This document shows, in pieces, positions 33,643 through 41,192 of a stretch of DNA of 64,000 nucleotides; position 1 is the first letter of the stretch; every line of letters begins with the position of its first letter. The notes beneath the pieces are model-generated. The model was not told the origin of the DNA. It saw only the letters and a program-made list of their open reading frames with translations, and did not search any database. The DNA is from Bacteroidales bacterium UBA2861. GTDB taxonomy: Bacteria; Bacteroidota; Bacteroidia; Bacteroidales; UBA932. Location of the stretch: contig DEFD01000028.1 in the NCBI GenBank assembly GCA_002350615.1, forward strand, positions 288,417 to 352,416, read 5' to 3'. The position numbers and the translations under genes are program-made.

Positions 33643-34923
33643 TCACAGAGCTGTGTACTTAGTTGTATGATACTCTGTCGTAGGCGTTGCTGCCAATACC
33701 TCTACCCAGATGTAATTGGAGTATCGGACCCGTTCGTTCTCAAACGCCAGATAGATAGTTTTGGCTCCCCTGGTTGGAATGCGGCCGTTGCAGGACTGGG
33801 TGCCCAATGTAGAATAGTCGACATCGTACTGCAGCTGGGACGCCTGCTTAATGCCATCCTGGAACTGCTTTGCCGCCCACTGGCTGCGGAAGACATACAT
33901 GTTGCAGTATGCGTCTTCCTCCCTGATCGGACGATTATCATCAAGCAAAGTGCTGAACAGTCCGCTACCCCTGGAGGTTTCATATAGAGGAAGCCCCAGG
34001 AAGCGAACCTTCTTATAGGAAAGGTTCATCTTGTCAGGGAATTTGCCATCAGAACTCTTGTCCTGTTCGCTGGTAGAAATACGAAGGTTATAGAGCACAT
34101 CGGTCGCCCCTGCAGGTATCTGTACTGCAACAAGCGCAATAGACTTTGCGGCGCTGGTAAACGTGGATTTGAACTGACTGGAAAGGGTGAACTTACGGGG
34201 CTGATCAAAGGCGGCACGCAAAACAACGCCCTTGTTGGAAACAACGCGGAAATCTCCAGCTTTTGCTTCAATCTCCTCACTGTTGACCTTCTTGATGGGA
34301 TGATTATGGTCGGCCATCTTGTAAGTAATGTCGACAGAGGCGTACTGGGTTCCTCCGGGGGCAATCTCAATCAAATAGATGCCTTTATTGGCCACAACGA
34401 GAGAATCTGTCACTTTGGTCTTCTGAGCGTACGTCTTAAGAAGCTGACGTGCATCGGCATTATACAGTTTGATGGTGCCTTGTTTTTGGAGACCGATATT
34501 GTAGTAAAGAATATCACCCTTCTCGAGATACACGGGATATGCTGTTGTCTTCTCCAGCAAACAATCATCATTGACCTCCGCCGGAATGATAATCGTCTGA
34601 AGGCGCTGTTCGGATGCGGCCACGGCATCCCTTTTAAGGATGTTAACACGGCGCTCCAGCTTCTCACAGGACTCTTTTGCGGAAGCGCCCATTCCGGTAG
34701 TGTCGTTGCGATATCTCAATCTTTCAACGTCTTTCAAGTACGCATCGACTTCTTCCAAGGATGCGTTTGAAATACCGGCCAATTGACCTTCAAGCGTCTT
34801 TACCTTGTCAAGCGTTTCCTGGTAAACACCAGCCTCGTATTCAGACATAGCCTTCTTCTTTGCCTGCTGCCCACAGGAGAGAACAATGACGGGAAGTACG
34901 AGTAATAGAATTTTCTTTACCAT
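33643..34923 (-). CDS. Island lipoprotein of unknown function
   Basis: The 426-residue protein starts MVKKILLLVLPVIVLSCGQQ, a strong lipoprotein signal with Cys17. Residues about 20-110 are helical and probably coiled coil (EYEAGVYQETLDKVKTLEGQ). The rest is beta-rich, with two similar halves around IIPAEVNDDCLLEKT and VALVAVQIPAGATDVLYNLR. I do not recognise the family. ATG 34923 is chosen over an in-frame codon at 34956 because it begins the signal peptide. It is the last gene of the eleven-gene island operon and overlaps the preceding membrane-protein gene by 7 bp. It would face the periplasm or cell surface. Confidence 0.75.
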   Translation of the reverse strand: MVKKILLLVLPVIVLSCGQQAKKKAMSEYEAGVYQETLDKVKTLEGQLAGISNASLEEVDAYLKDVERLRYRNDTTGMGASAKESCEKLERRVNILKRDAVAASEQRLQTIIIPAEVNDDCLLEKTTAYPVYLEKGDILYYNIGLQKQGTIKLYNADARQLLKTYAQKTKVTDSLVVANKGIYLIEIAPGGTQYASVDITYKMADHNHPIKKVNSEEIEAKAGDFRVVSNKGVVLRAAFDQPRKFTLSSQFKSTFTSAAKSIALVAVQIPAGATDVLYNLRISTSEQDKSSDGKFPDKMNLSYKKVRFLGLPLYETSRGSGLFSTLLDDNRPIREEDAYCNMYVFRSQWAAKQFQDGIKQASQLQYDVDYSTLGTQSCNGRIPTRGAKTIYLAFENERVRYSNYIWVEVLAATPTTEYHTTKYTAL

Positions 34924-35411
34924 ATCGTAAAAAATGCAAAAATGCTTAATATCCAACTTTTTATATATTCTATCCAGAATACCTTCTTCATCAGTTCCGC
35001 CCAGCCGGGGAAGATGATAAGAGATGCGATAAAAAGTGCGGCGCCCCCAATGATGACAGACAACATAATAGGGACTTCTCTCTTATCTTTCTTCACTCGC
35101 TTCTTTACAACTTTCAGCTTTTCCCTGGCCTGAATCAGATCCAGATTCCCTGGACGTTCTTTCTCCCAATAATCTAAAAGATTGACGGCTTCCTGATAGA
35201 TCGATGTAATGCCGCTACTGTCGATATCCTCAGAGAAAACTCCAATTACCTCAATGTACTGCCTCAATTCAGATGGATTGGAGGGTGTCTCTTCGAGGAG
35301 TATGTCACCTCCTGATTTGTATCCTTCTTTACCGTAATTATCCCAATACGCCTTATCCGCCGCCATATAGCGTCGTTTCAAAGAGTCGTAATATGAATGA
35401 TCGGTTGTCAC
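34917..35411 (-). CDS. Island membrane protein with two C-terminal helices
   Basis: The 164-residue protein has a soluble charged N-terminal part (about 1-108, helical) and two C-terminal membrane helices (about 113-135 VPIMLSVIIGGAALFIASLI and 145-163 SWILSIFAFFTIW) separated by a short loop. The start is GTG at 35411, which overlaps the EcsC-TerB stop by 4 bp; this coupling supports the choice, although ATG at residue 16 is possible. I do not recognise the family. The topology puts the soluble part in the cytoplasm next to the EcsC-like protein. Confidence 0.65.
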   Translation of the reverse strand: MTTDHSYYDSLKRRYMAADKAYWDNYGKEGYKSGGDILLEETPSNPSELRQYIEVIGVFSEDIDSSGITSIYQEAVNLLDYWEKERPGNLDLIQAREKLKVVKKRVKKDKREVPIMLSVIIGGAALFIASLIIFPGWAELMKKVFWIEYIKSWILSIFAFFTIW

Positions 35412-36520
35412 TGAATCATCGCTATCATGTCCTCTGCGCCAATCTCTTTGGCAATAGAGTGCAGGTAAACCTGTTCGGAAAGAGCCACTTCACCGTCAGC
35501 CTTGGCAATCCTTATAAGGCCTTCGAGAAGACTTGCAGTATTCATTGCATCATCCTTGAAAGGCTTCAAATCAATTTTTTGACGCCTTGGATTCTCGATC
35601 TCAAGTATGAGTTTAGCTTGAGCTGCTTCAGAAATGTTTACTGCCCCCAGTAGGACCTTGAGAGTATCCTTTTCTTCATCCAGGTAATGATTGTCAACTA
35701 ATGCCAGGTTAATGGCAAGACGGATTTTGGCAATCTCCATTTGCTCCTGTTTCTCAAAGTCGATAATATCATTGAGGAACAAGGCTTTTGCAGCTTGTGC
35801 TATACCATAAGTTGAGAAGGCATCTACAGCGCCACCTACGAAACCGCCCAGGATAGGGATTGCCTTATGAATGTTCACCAAGCCTTTCTCTCCAAACTTG
35901 GTCACAAGACGGAAACCCACAGCTTGATTAATCTTTGTGAGTACCGTTCCTGGTAGCTTTTTGAGAGACGCTGTTGCGAACTTAATGGCAAACTGTCCGG
36001 AGAGTTTTGACAAAGCGCTTCCTGCCTGAGAGCCGAGAAGGCAGAGATACATTCCTGTCTTCTTCTCTTCAGTATTTTCATGCCAACCGCCAAGTTCTGC
36101 AATTGCCCCTATCATTCTCATCTGTATGGCCATTACTCCAGCGATGTTGGCTGGTAAAGTAATAGGCATAGTGGCGAGGCCACCTAAACTGGTTACAAAC
36201 CCTGCTGTAGAAGCAGAGGTAATCTGCCAATTGACAAGATGATTGATGGCAGCAGAAACGTTCCCGTACTTTTCCAGGTATTTTTGAGCCATCTCATGAC
36301 TGGTTCCAAAACCAGGAATATTACCATTAGCCTTATCAAAAGCCCAGTCCATTATCTGGAGCATTTTGCTACCTTTCTCAGCCTGTTCAGGAGTCAATTC
36401 CCCTTCCAGCACTTCCTGGTCGGTATCAGCTTTTTTTCCCTTGTTTTGCACAAGGGTTGTAACACCCTGCTTGGCACTACTCACAAGAGCGCCCAATTTT
36501 GCTTTGTCAATGAGTACCAT
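35408..36520 (-). CDS. EcsC-family protein with C-terminal TerB-like domain
   Basis: The 370-residue protein has an EcsC-like core (about 50-265), including WAFDKANGNIPGFGTSHEMA and a hydrophobic hairpin around ITSASTAGFVTSLGGLATMP. A C-terminal helical region (about 275-370) has two acidic TerB-like segments, ALVDNHYLDEEKDTLKVLL and IRIAKADGEVALSEQVYLH. TerB domains bind metal and occur in tellurite/envelope-stress and defence gene sets. EcsC proteins are associated with membranes. Both assignments are from motif memory and are moderately certain. It lies 3 bp after the 80-residue coiled-coil gene and overlaps the next gene by 4 bp. The cytoplasmic face of the inner membrane is its likely site. 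Confidence 0.72.
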   Translation of the reverse strand: MVLIDKAKLGALVSSAKQGVTTLVQNKGKKADTDQEVLEGELTPEQAEKGSKMLQIMDWAFDKANGNIPGFGTSHEMAQKYLEKYGNVSAAINHLVNWQITSASTAGFVTSLGGLATMPITLPANIAGVMAIQMRMIGAIAELGGWHENTEEKKTGMYLCLLGSQAGSALSKLSGQFAIKFATASLKKLPGTVLTKINQAVGFRLVTKFGEKGLVNIHKAIPILGGFVGGAVDAFSTYGIAQAAKALFLNDIIDFEKQEQMEIAKIRLAINLALVDNHYLDEEKDTLKVLLGAVNISEAAQAKLILEIENPRRQKIDLKPFKDDAMNTASLLEGLIRIAKADGEVALSEQVYLHSIAKEIGAEDMIAMIQ

Positions 36521-36523
36521 AGG

Positions 36524-36766
36524 TTACTTCTCCCTCTTCAGTGCCTCTTTTGCACGTTCGATTTCACGCTTGATATATTCAATCTGACGATCGTGAGAGG
36601 CGGAATGGGCCACTTTTTCCTTGCGGTAATAGGCCTTTCTGTCTGTGGATTTTTCACGCTTGATGTAATCGGCATAGCGCTCGTTGTCCTTCTTCTTTGC
36701 ATCTTTCTCCTTCTGGAGTTTTGCGCGAAGGTCAATGATCTTCTTCTTGTAGTACTCTTTGCTCAT
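36524..36766 (-). CDS. Small charged coiled-coil protein
   Basis: The 80-residue protein is almost entirely Lys/Glu/Arg and is predicted to form a long helix (KKIIDLRAKLQKEKDAKKKD; RQIEYIKREIERAKEALKRE). It has no signal or membrane segment. It is packed between the 54-residue basic protein gene (2 bp) and the EcsC-TerB gene (3 bp), so it is likely expressed with them and may serve as a scaffold. I do not recognise the family. Confidence 0.65.
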   Translation of the reverse strand: MSKEYYKKKIIDLRAKLQKEKDAKKKDNERYADYIKREKSTDRKAYYRKEKVAHSASHDRQIEYIKREIERAKEALKREK

Positions 36767-36768
36767 GG

Positions 36769-36933
36769 CTATTTTTTCTTTTTACCAGTTACGGCTTTTA
36801 CAACTTTACCACCGATTTTTCTCTCAAGTCCCTGCTTGGTCAGCGGTAGTCCGGTTTTGCGGGCCACCTTCTGCTTGATGGCACTCACACCGATGGCTCT
36901 CTTAAGAGAAAAACTTAGTCCTGGGATCTTCAT
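36769..36933 (-). CDS. Very small basic protein (54 residues)
   Basis: The minus strand from ATG 36933 encodes MKIPGLSFSLKRAIGVSAIK and continues to GGKVVKAVTGKKKK with a TAG stop at 36769. The product is strongly basic and contains GLPLTKQGLERKIG. Its ATG overlaps the stop of the channel gene by 4 bp (ATGA) and its stop lies 2 bp before the next start, which is the best evidence that it is a real gene. A nucleic-acid- or membrane-binding role is possible given the charge, but I do not recognise it. Confidence 0.6.
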   Translation of the reverse strand: MKIPGLSFSLKRAIGVSAIKQKVARKTGLPLTKQGLERKIGGKVVKAVTGKKKK

Positions 36934-38642
36934 GCTTTATAATCGGAATAACCTATATTCTTGATTTTCAGTTCAGAACGGTCGACTTGATGGTCCGGCT
37001 CCAGTTCATTGTGGAGAATATCAGCAATTGCCTGTGCCATCTTGATTCGCCTGGCATCACGGGACATGGCGCTCCACGCGATACGAAGAATAAAAGCGTT
37101 CATTGTATCCACAGAGGGGAGGTGTCGGAGATAAACCTTGGCGTTATCCGACTTGTGGCGCATCTGTCGCTCGGCCTTCCAGCCGAAGTCATTCTGCAGT
37201 GTACTCTCGATGCTGGTAAAGATGGCATCGGCTTTTTCAATATCGTGGATGAAGAGGTTGGGTGAATCCAGAGCACTTTCGCCACGACCTCCGCCATAAC
37301 CTATATGCACCACCTCCGGATACTCCGGCTCATTGGTGCCGCTGGCGGCGAGAATGGTAACACACCATGCCCCTTCACGGGATGTCAATTCATTGATGTC
37401 AGCCATGAATTCAGGCTGGCCGGGCTCGTCAAATGACGCAGCCAGATAGAAAGATTTGTACGGTCTAACTTCTCCCAATTCGCGGCTTACGAAGTTGAAC
37501 CCTCCGATTTTCGCCAGATAATATGAGAAGTTACCAACCATAGGGTCAATCATTGAGGCTGGTGACACTATCGTCACACGAGAGCCCCGGTCAATAAAGC
37601 ACCCGTAGGGCCTGTTGACCACAAAGTGTTCGACTGCCAGTCTATCCTGGGGATTCTGGTCTGCAGGGAAAGTGGCGGCCATATTGAAAACGCGGAAATC
37701 TCCGGAAGCGTTTATCGCTTCAAAAATCGCATCCTGCGTCATCCCCATCCGCGCCTGGATATCAACCACGGAAAGGAACATCGGCACCACCTGGAAGAGT
37801 GTGGGACGATCTTGCTTCCTTTCAAAAGCGCGATGAAGTTTGTCTATGTTATCCTTAATCTCCTCTTCTTTCTGCTGTTCCTCAATCGCTTCCGTGAACC
37901 CTGAACCGATAAGGCCGATGGGAACGGCAAAAATCGCTATGCCCAGGATTCCGACAATAAATGCAATGATGTTTCCTGCCGTAGTAACAATTGGCAAATC
38001 CGCGACCTTGCCGGGGTCTCCGATATACTTCGCAAAGGCCCAGACAAATGCTTTCCATCCATCACCAATCATCTCAGGATTTGCATCATGTTCAACGATG
38101 TAGAGGAGCAAAGACAGGACAATGGTGGTGATGAAAAGGAATTGTACGGAAACCAGCATTTCGGTCTTCTTGCTCCTGACGGCAGTGCCCAGGAAGCGGA
38201 AAGCCTTCATGTAGCGGAAGATGCGGAACATCCTCGCCACACGGAACAGTCGCATTATCCTGAGGGACTTAAGTGCCGTTACAGGCAGCGGGACGATGAA
38301 ACTGAACCAGAAAGGATAAGTAGCTAGGAAGTCAATGAGTCCGTAGAACGAGAAGCAATACTTTACACGTCCCCAGAAACCTTTGTACTTGGGGTCTATC
38401 TCATCTGCAGTCCAGATACGCAGGGAAACTTCGATGGTGAAAAAGATCTGGGTAAACCAGTCAATGCCTTTCATCCACTTCTCTGCCGTAGAAGAGATAG
38501 GGAAAGTCGAGATGAATATCTCGGCTGTGCTTAGAAGAATAAGGCCTATGATGGCATAATCCACGTAATTATGCCACTGCTTGGTATGCAGGTTATCATC
38601 GAAAACCCGCGCCAGTTCTTTTTTGAATTCCTGCGTTCGCAT
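36930..38642 (-). CDS. Voltage-gated-channel-like protein with large soluble C-terminal domain
   Basis: The 570-residue protein has six membrane segments of the voltage-gated ion channel fold. S1 is about 27-48, S2 60-77 and S3 100-118. S4 is 123-151 with Arg at 128, 131, 134, 137, 140 and 143. S5 is 162-184 and S6 about 221-250 (TTAGNIIAFIVGILG). The pore loop reads WAFAKYIGDPG where potassium channels have TVGYGD, so ion selectivity is unclear. Residues about 255-570 form a soluble domain I do not recognise, with NFVSRELGEVRPYKSFYLAA and IGYGGGRGESALDSPNLF. It is preceded by a strong hairpin and overlaps the 54-residue gene by 4 bp. An effector or sensor role in the island operon is inference. 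Confidence 0.82.
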   Translation of the reverse strand: MRTQEFKKELARVFDDNLHTKQWHNYVDYAIIGLILLSTAEIFISTFPISSTAEKWMKGIDWFTQIFFTIEVSLRIWTADEIDPKYKGFWGRVKYCFSFYGLIDFLATYPFWFSFIVPLPVTALKSLRIMRLFRVARMFRIFRYMKAFRFLGTAVRSKKTEMLVSVQFLFITTIVLSLLLYIVEHDANPEMIGDGWKAFVWAFAKYIGDPGKVADLPIVTTAGNIIAFIVGILGIAIFAVPIGLIGSGFTEAIEEQQKEEEIKDNIDKLHRAFERKQDRPTLFQVVPMFLSVVDIQARMGMTQDAIFEAINASGDFRVFNMAATFPADQNPQDRLAVEHFVVNRPYGCFIDRGSRVTIVSPASMIDPMVGNFSYYLAKIGGFNFVSRELGEVRPYKSFYLAASFDEPGQPEFMADINELTSREGAWCVTILAASGTNEPEYPEVVHIGYGGGRGESALDSPNLFIHDIEKADAIFTSIESTLQNDFGWKAERQMRHKSDNAKVYLRHLPSVDTMNAFILRIAWSAMSRDARRIKMAQAIADILHNELEPDHQVDRSELKIKNIGYSDYKA

Positions 38643-38651
38643 AAATGGAAC

Positions 38652-38677
38652 CCGGAAGGGCGTCCCCGCCCTTCCGG
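38652..38677. promoter_or_regulatory. Strong hairpin inside the island operon
   Basis: CCGGAAGGGCG-TCCC-CGCCCTTCCGG is an 11-bp perfect stem in the 53-bp gap before the channel gene. No U-tract follows on the minus strand, so it may be an mRNA-stability or attenuation element and not a terminator. Confidence 0.5.
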
Positions 38678-38695
38678 ATTAATGTAAAAAGGTAA

Positions 38696-39010
38696 TTACT
38701 TGCCGGCTGCGCAAAGGGTTACGCCGTTGTCAGCGAGCTTGCTGTCGTCGGCATTTGAAACCTGGACACCGATGCCCCAGGCGGCGGCGAATTCTTCCTC
38801 GAATTTACCGACGGTCTTGTTGCCCTTGACGGCGAGTTCACCACCCTTGTACCCTTCGGCACGGATGGAAGCGAGGGTTGCTGCGTCATCGGCCATCTTG
38901 CCTTTACAGCTAGGGCTCATGTAAACGCGAAGAGAGGAACCGAAAGCCTCTTTGAAGTCGGCTTTGAGTTTGCGCACAGTCGTGCGGCCATTGATTTTAA
39001 GTTCTGCCAT
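38696..39010 (-). CDS. Island protein with two copies of a small repeated domain
   Basis: The 104-residue protein consists of two related halves. The first is TVRKLKADFKEAFGSSLRVY followed by ADDAATLASIR; the second is TVGKFEEEFAAAWGIGVQVS followed by LADNGVTLCAAG. The same domain appears twice in the 121-residue protein at 41193-41558. There is no signal or membrane segment, so it should be cytoplasmic. I do not recognise the domain; the pattern looks like an alpha/beta unit of about 40 residues. It sits between the nuclease-like gene and the channel gene, 53 bp before the latter. Confidence 0.75.
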   Translation of the reverse strand: MAELKINGRTTVRKLKADFKEAFGSSLRVYMSPSCKGKMADDAATLASIRAEGYKGGELAVKGNKTVGKFEEEFAAAWGIGVQVSNADDSKLADNGVTLCAAGK

Positions 39011-39023
39011 AATGTTTTGTGTT

Positions 39024-39704
39024 TTAAATGGTTAATAATGTGTAGTAGATATCAATTCCCTCAACTTTTCTCAATTCCCAATGGATAAAATAATCTTTTT
39101 CTACCTCAAAATCAGGGTGCGTCTTGCAGCATGCGCTTTCCTTGTCAAGCCAATGTTTCTCTTTGCCATGAGTCCCTTCGGTCATACTGAATAGGATATG
39201 GTTGGAAGTGTCTCTTCCTGCTTTAAGGTAGGCGGGGTCATTTGTTACAAAAACGGCGAGTCCACTTTTGATGGCTTTGAAGCGTTTCCGGACAATTTCT
39301 ATCCGACGAACATCCTTCCAGAAATCATACATTCCAAGATCCTGCGCTCCTTGATTCTTCATCACTTCAACCTCCTCTGCAACCGCCTCTCCAAAACGGA
39401 GGAGTTTCTTGCGTACGGTCTTGGTCTTGTACTTGAGCTCTATGGGCAGGAATTCTTTTCCCTTGCGCACCAGGACATCCATCCGCAGCTCATTATTCCA
39501 GATGTATCCCTTCAGTTCAGACAACGGCACATAGTACTCCACATCGACATCATCGTAATGACCAGTCTGCCGAAGGAAAGTTGCCAAATGCATCTGAAGG
39601 TCTCTTTCATTAAAAAGAAGTTCTGAAACGTCCTGGAGATATTCCAAAATATCTCCTTCGGCCATTTCAGATAGTGTTTTGTAAATCTTCTGTTTATTTA
39701 CCAT
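39024..39704 (-). CDS. PD-(D/E)XK nuclease-like protein
   Basis: The 226-residue protein has the core pattern of the PD-(D/E)XK nuclease superfamily. Asp76 in LRMDVLV and Glu89-Leu-Lys91 in FLPIELKYKTK fit the D-x(12)-E-x-K signature, with Glu33 in FNERDLQMHL as the helix acid. The C-terminal half is unlike any nuclease I can name. ATG 39704 is chosen over an in-frame TTG at 39716; it overlaps the preceding 75-residue gene by 11 bp. No target-recognition or methylase gene accompanies it. A DNA-cleaving effector role is inferred from the motif only. Confidence 0.7.
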   Translation of the reverse strand: MVNKQKIYKTLSEMAEGDILEYLQDVSELLFNERDLQMHLATFLRQTGHYDDVDVEYYVPLSELKGYIWNNELRMDVLVRKGKEFLPIELKYKTKTVRKKLLRFGEAVAEEVEVMKNQGAQDLGMYDFWKDVRRIEIVRKRFKAIKSGLAVFVTNDPAYLKAGRDTSNHILFSMTEGTHGKEKHWLDKESACCKTHPDFEVEKDYFIHWELRKVEGIDIYYTLLTI

Positions 39705-39921
39705 TAACGTGGGCAATTATTTTCTTTCCCAATTGTTGGGTATTCCATTTGGGATCAACTTTCAGGCCCGCTTTTTCTGCCAGATATCTTAAGCCCTCTT
39801 TAACACTTGGGAAATCAGTTTTGCTGATTTCGATTGAATTATCCGAGTTAAGCCAAATTGTTACACCGTCAACGACGGCTTTTTCTTTGTAAGTTTTTGA
39901 TGTTACGACAGGTTGTGCCAT
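39694..39921 (-). CDS. Standalone copy of the KWNTQQ domain
   Basis: The 75-residue protein ends with VKEGLRYLAEKAGLKVDPKW and then NTQQLGKKIIAHVNGK. The same pattern (AEDAGFAIDEKWNTQQCGAK) occurs at residues about 42-60 of the OmpA-tailed protein encoded 60 bp upstream, so the two share a domain. It has no signal or membrane helix. It may bind the same partner as the N-terminal domain of the larger protein. The family is not recognised. Confidence 0.7.
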   Translation of the reverse strand: MAQPVVTSKTYKEKAVVDGVTIWLNSDNSIEISKTDFPSVKEGLRYLAEKAGLKVDPKWNTQQLGKKIIAHVNGK

Positions 39922-39981
39922 ATCTAAATACTGTTTATGTTTTGGCTACTCTTTTCAGGGTTTTCGCCCGCCCCCTAATAA

Positions 39982-41184
39982 TTATTCAATTACAATAAAC
40001 TCAGTTCTTCTATTCTCCGGAGCAGTAGGATCGGCCGGATTCTTAGGCTCGGAGGAGCCTTTGCCGATGGCTTCGAGGCGGGATGCGTCGATGCCTTCGT
40101 GACCTACCATGAAATCGACGGCGGCCTTTGCACGAGCCTCGGAGAGGCGCTGGTTGAAAGCAGCGTCACCTTCTGCGGAAGTGTGGCCTTCCAAACGAAG
40201 ACGGATATCGGGATTGTCTTTCATCACCTTGGCGAGGTCGTGAAGGACGAACTTGGCGTCATCGCTCAAATCAGCTTTGCCTACGACAAATGTGGCTGCA
40301 TTATAGTGATCCTCAATCTCAGCTATTTGCTTAACATAAAGGGTGTCGTGAACCACGACAACTTTCTCGACTTCAACAACTGTAGGCTCTGCCTTCTTCC
40401 TGCCGAACAGCAGCAGGCAAAGAAGAACTACTATTGCGGCAACCAGGGCCCATACCCACCAGGCGATGCCTTTCTTCTGTACGGGAGGGACATAACCATT
40501 GAGGTATTCCAGACGGAAACCGCCTTTCTGGCCACCGCCGGCAGCCTTCTCGAATTCGGCCACTACGATACCATACTGCTTGGCCCATGCCACCAGCCGC
40601 TCAAAACTGGGCTTGGTCCACATAGAAACTACGGAGACCTTCTTGCCGTCGCCCATCTTCAGGAGTTCATCCGGCTCTTTGAAGAATCCATTCCAATCAG
40701 CCGTGGTGCCCTTGTCCTCCGCGTACACGAAATTTTTCTTGACACCGGAATCGGGGTTCAACTCATCAGGGAAAGCCTTACGAATCTCATCCAGCTTGGT
40801 CTGGGGATACATCACCATATAGGCGTGCATGATGCCCAGAGCGGTGCGGTTCTGCGCCTTACCATAGACACGGACGCGAGCCCCTGCGATATCGGCCTTA
40901 GAGGCCTTGACCTGAGGCTCGACGTCTTTCTTCTCCGTTTTGGGCTTTTCGGTTTTAGGCTTATCAACATGTGCAGGTGCTGACTCCTCCAGGAACTTGG
41001 CGAGTTTTGCTCCGCACTGCTGAGTGTTCCATTTTTCATCGATTGCGAAACCGGCGTCTTCAGCGATTTCTCGCAGAGCGGCTTTAGTGTTGTCGCATGC
41101 GGCCCCTGCTTTTGAAACCTTTACTGAACCTTTCTCATCGATGTCGATGATATAATCTTTCCAGGATACTGATTTCTTTGCCAT
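39982..41184 (-). CDS. Membrane protein with N-terminal KWNTQQ domain and C-terminal OmpA domain
   Basis: The 400-residue protein has, in order, the KWNTQQ domain (about 1-65), a Lys/Pro-rich linker, a middle domain (about 98-235; ALGIMHAYMVMYPQTKLDEI, VVSMWTKPSFERLVAW), one membrane helix (239-260) and an OmpA-type peptidoglycan-binding domain (about 295-400; LEGHTSAEGD, NQRLSEARAKAAVDFM, ENRRTEF). No signal peptide precedes the first domain, so the likely topology is cytoplasmic N-terminus and periplasmic OmpA tail, although RKK after the helix is unusual for that orientation. The layout resembles MotB/ZorB-type anchors in broad terms only. It is the second gene of the island operon. It may tether the complex to the cell wall. 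Confidence 0.82.
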   Translation of the reverse strand: MAKKSVSWKDYIIDIDEKGSVKVSKAGAACDNTKAALREIAEDAGFAIDEKWNTQQCGAKLAKFLEESAPAHVDKPKTEKPKTEKKDVEPQVKASKADIAGARVRVYGKAQNRTALGIMHAYMVMYPQTKLDEIRKAFPDELNPDSGVKKNFVYAEDKGTTADWNGFFKEPDELLKMGDGKKVSVVSMWTKPSFERLVAWAKQYGIVVAEFEKAAGGGQKGGFRLEYLNGYVPPVQKKGIAWWVWALVAAIVVLLCLLLFGRKKAEPTVVEVEKVVVVHDTLYVKQIAEIEDHYNAATFVVGKADLSDDAKFVLHDLAKVMKDNPDIRLRLEGHTSAEGDAAFNQRLSEARAKAAVDFMVGHEGIDASRLEAIGKGSSEPKNPADPTAPENRRTEFIVIE

Positions 41185-41192
41185 AATTTCTC

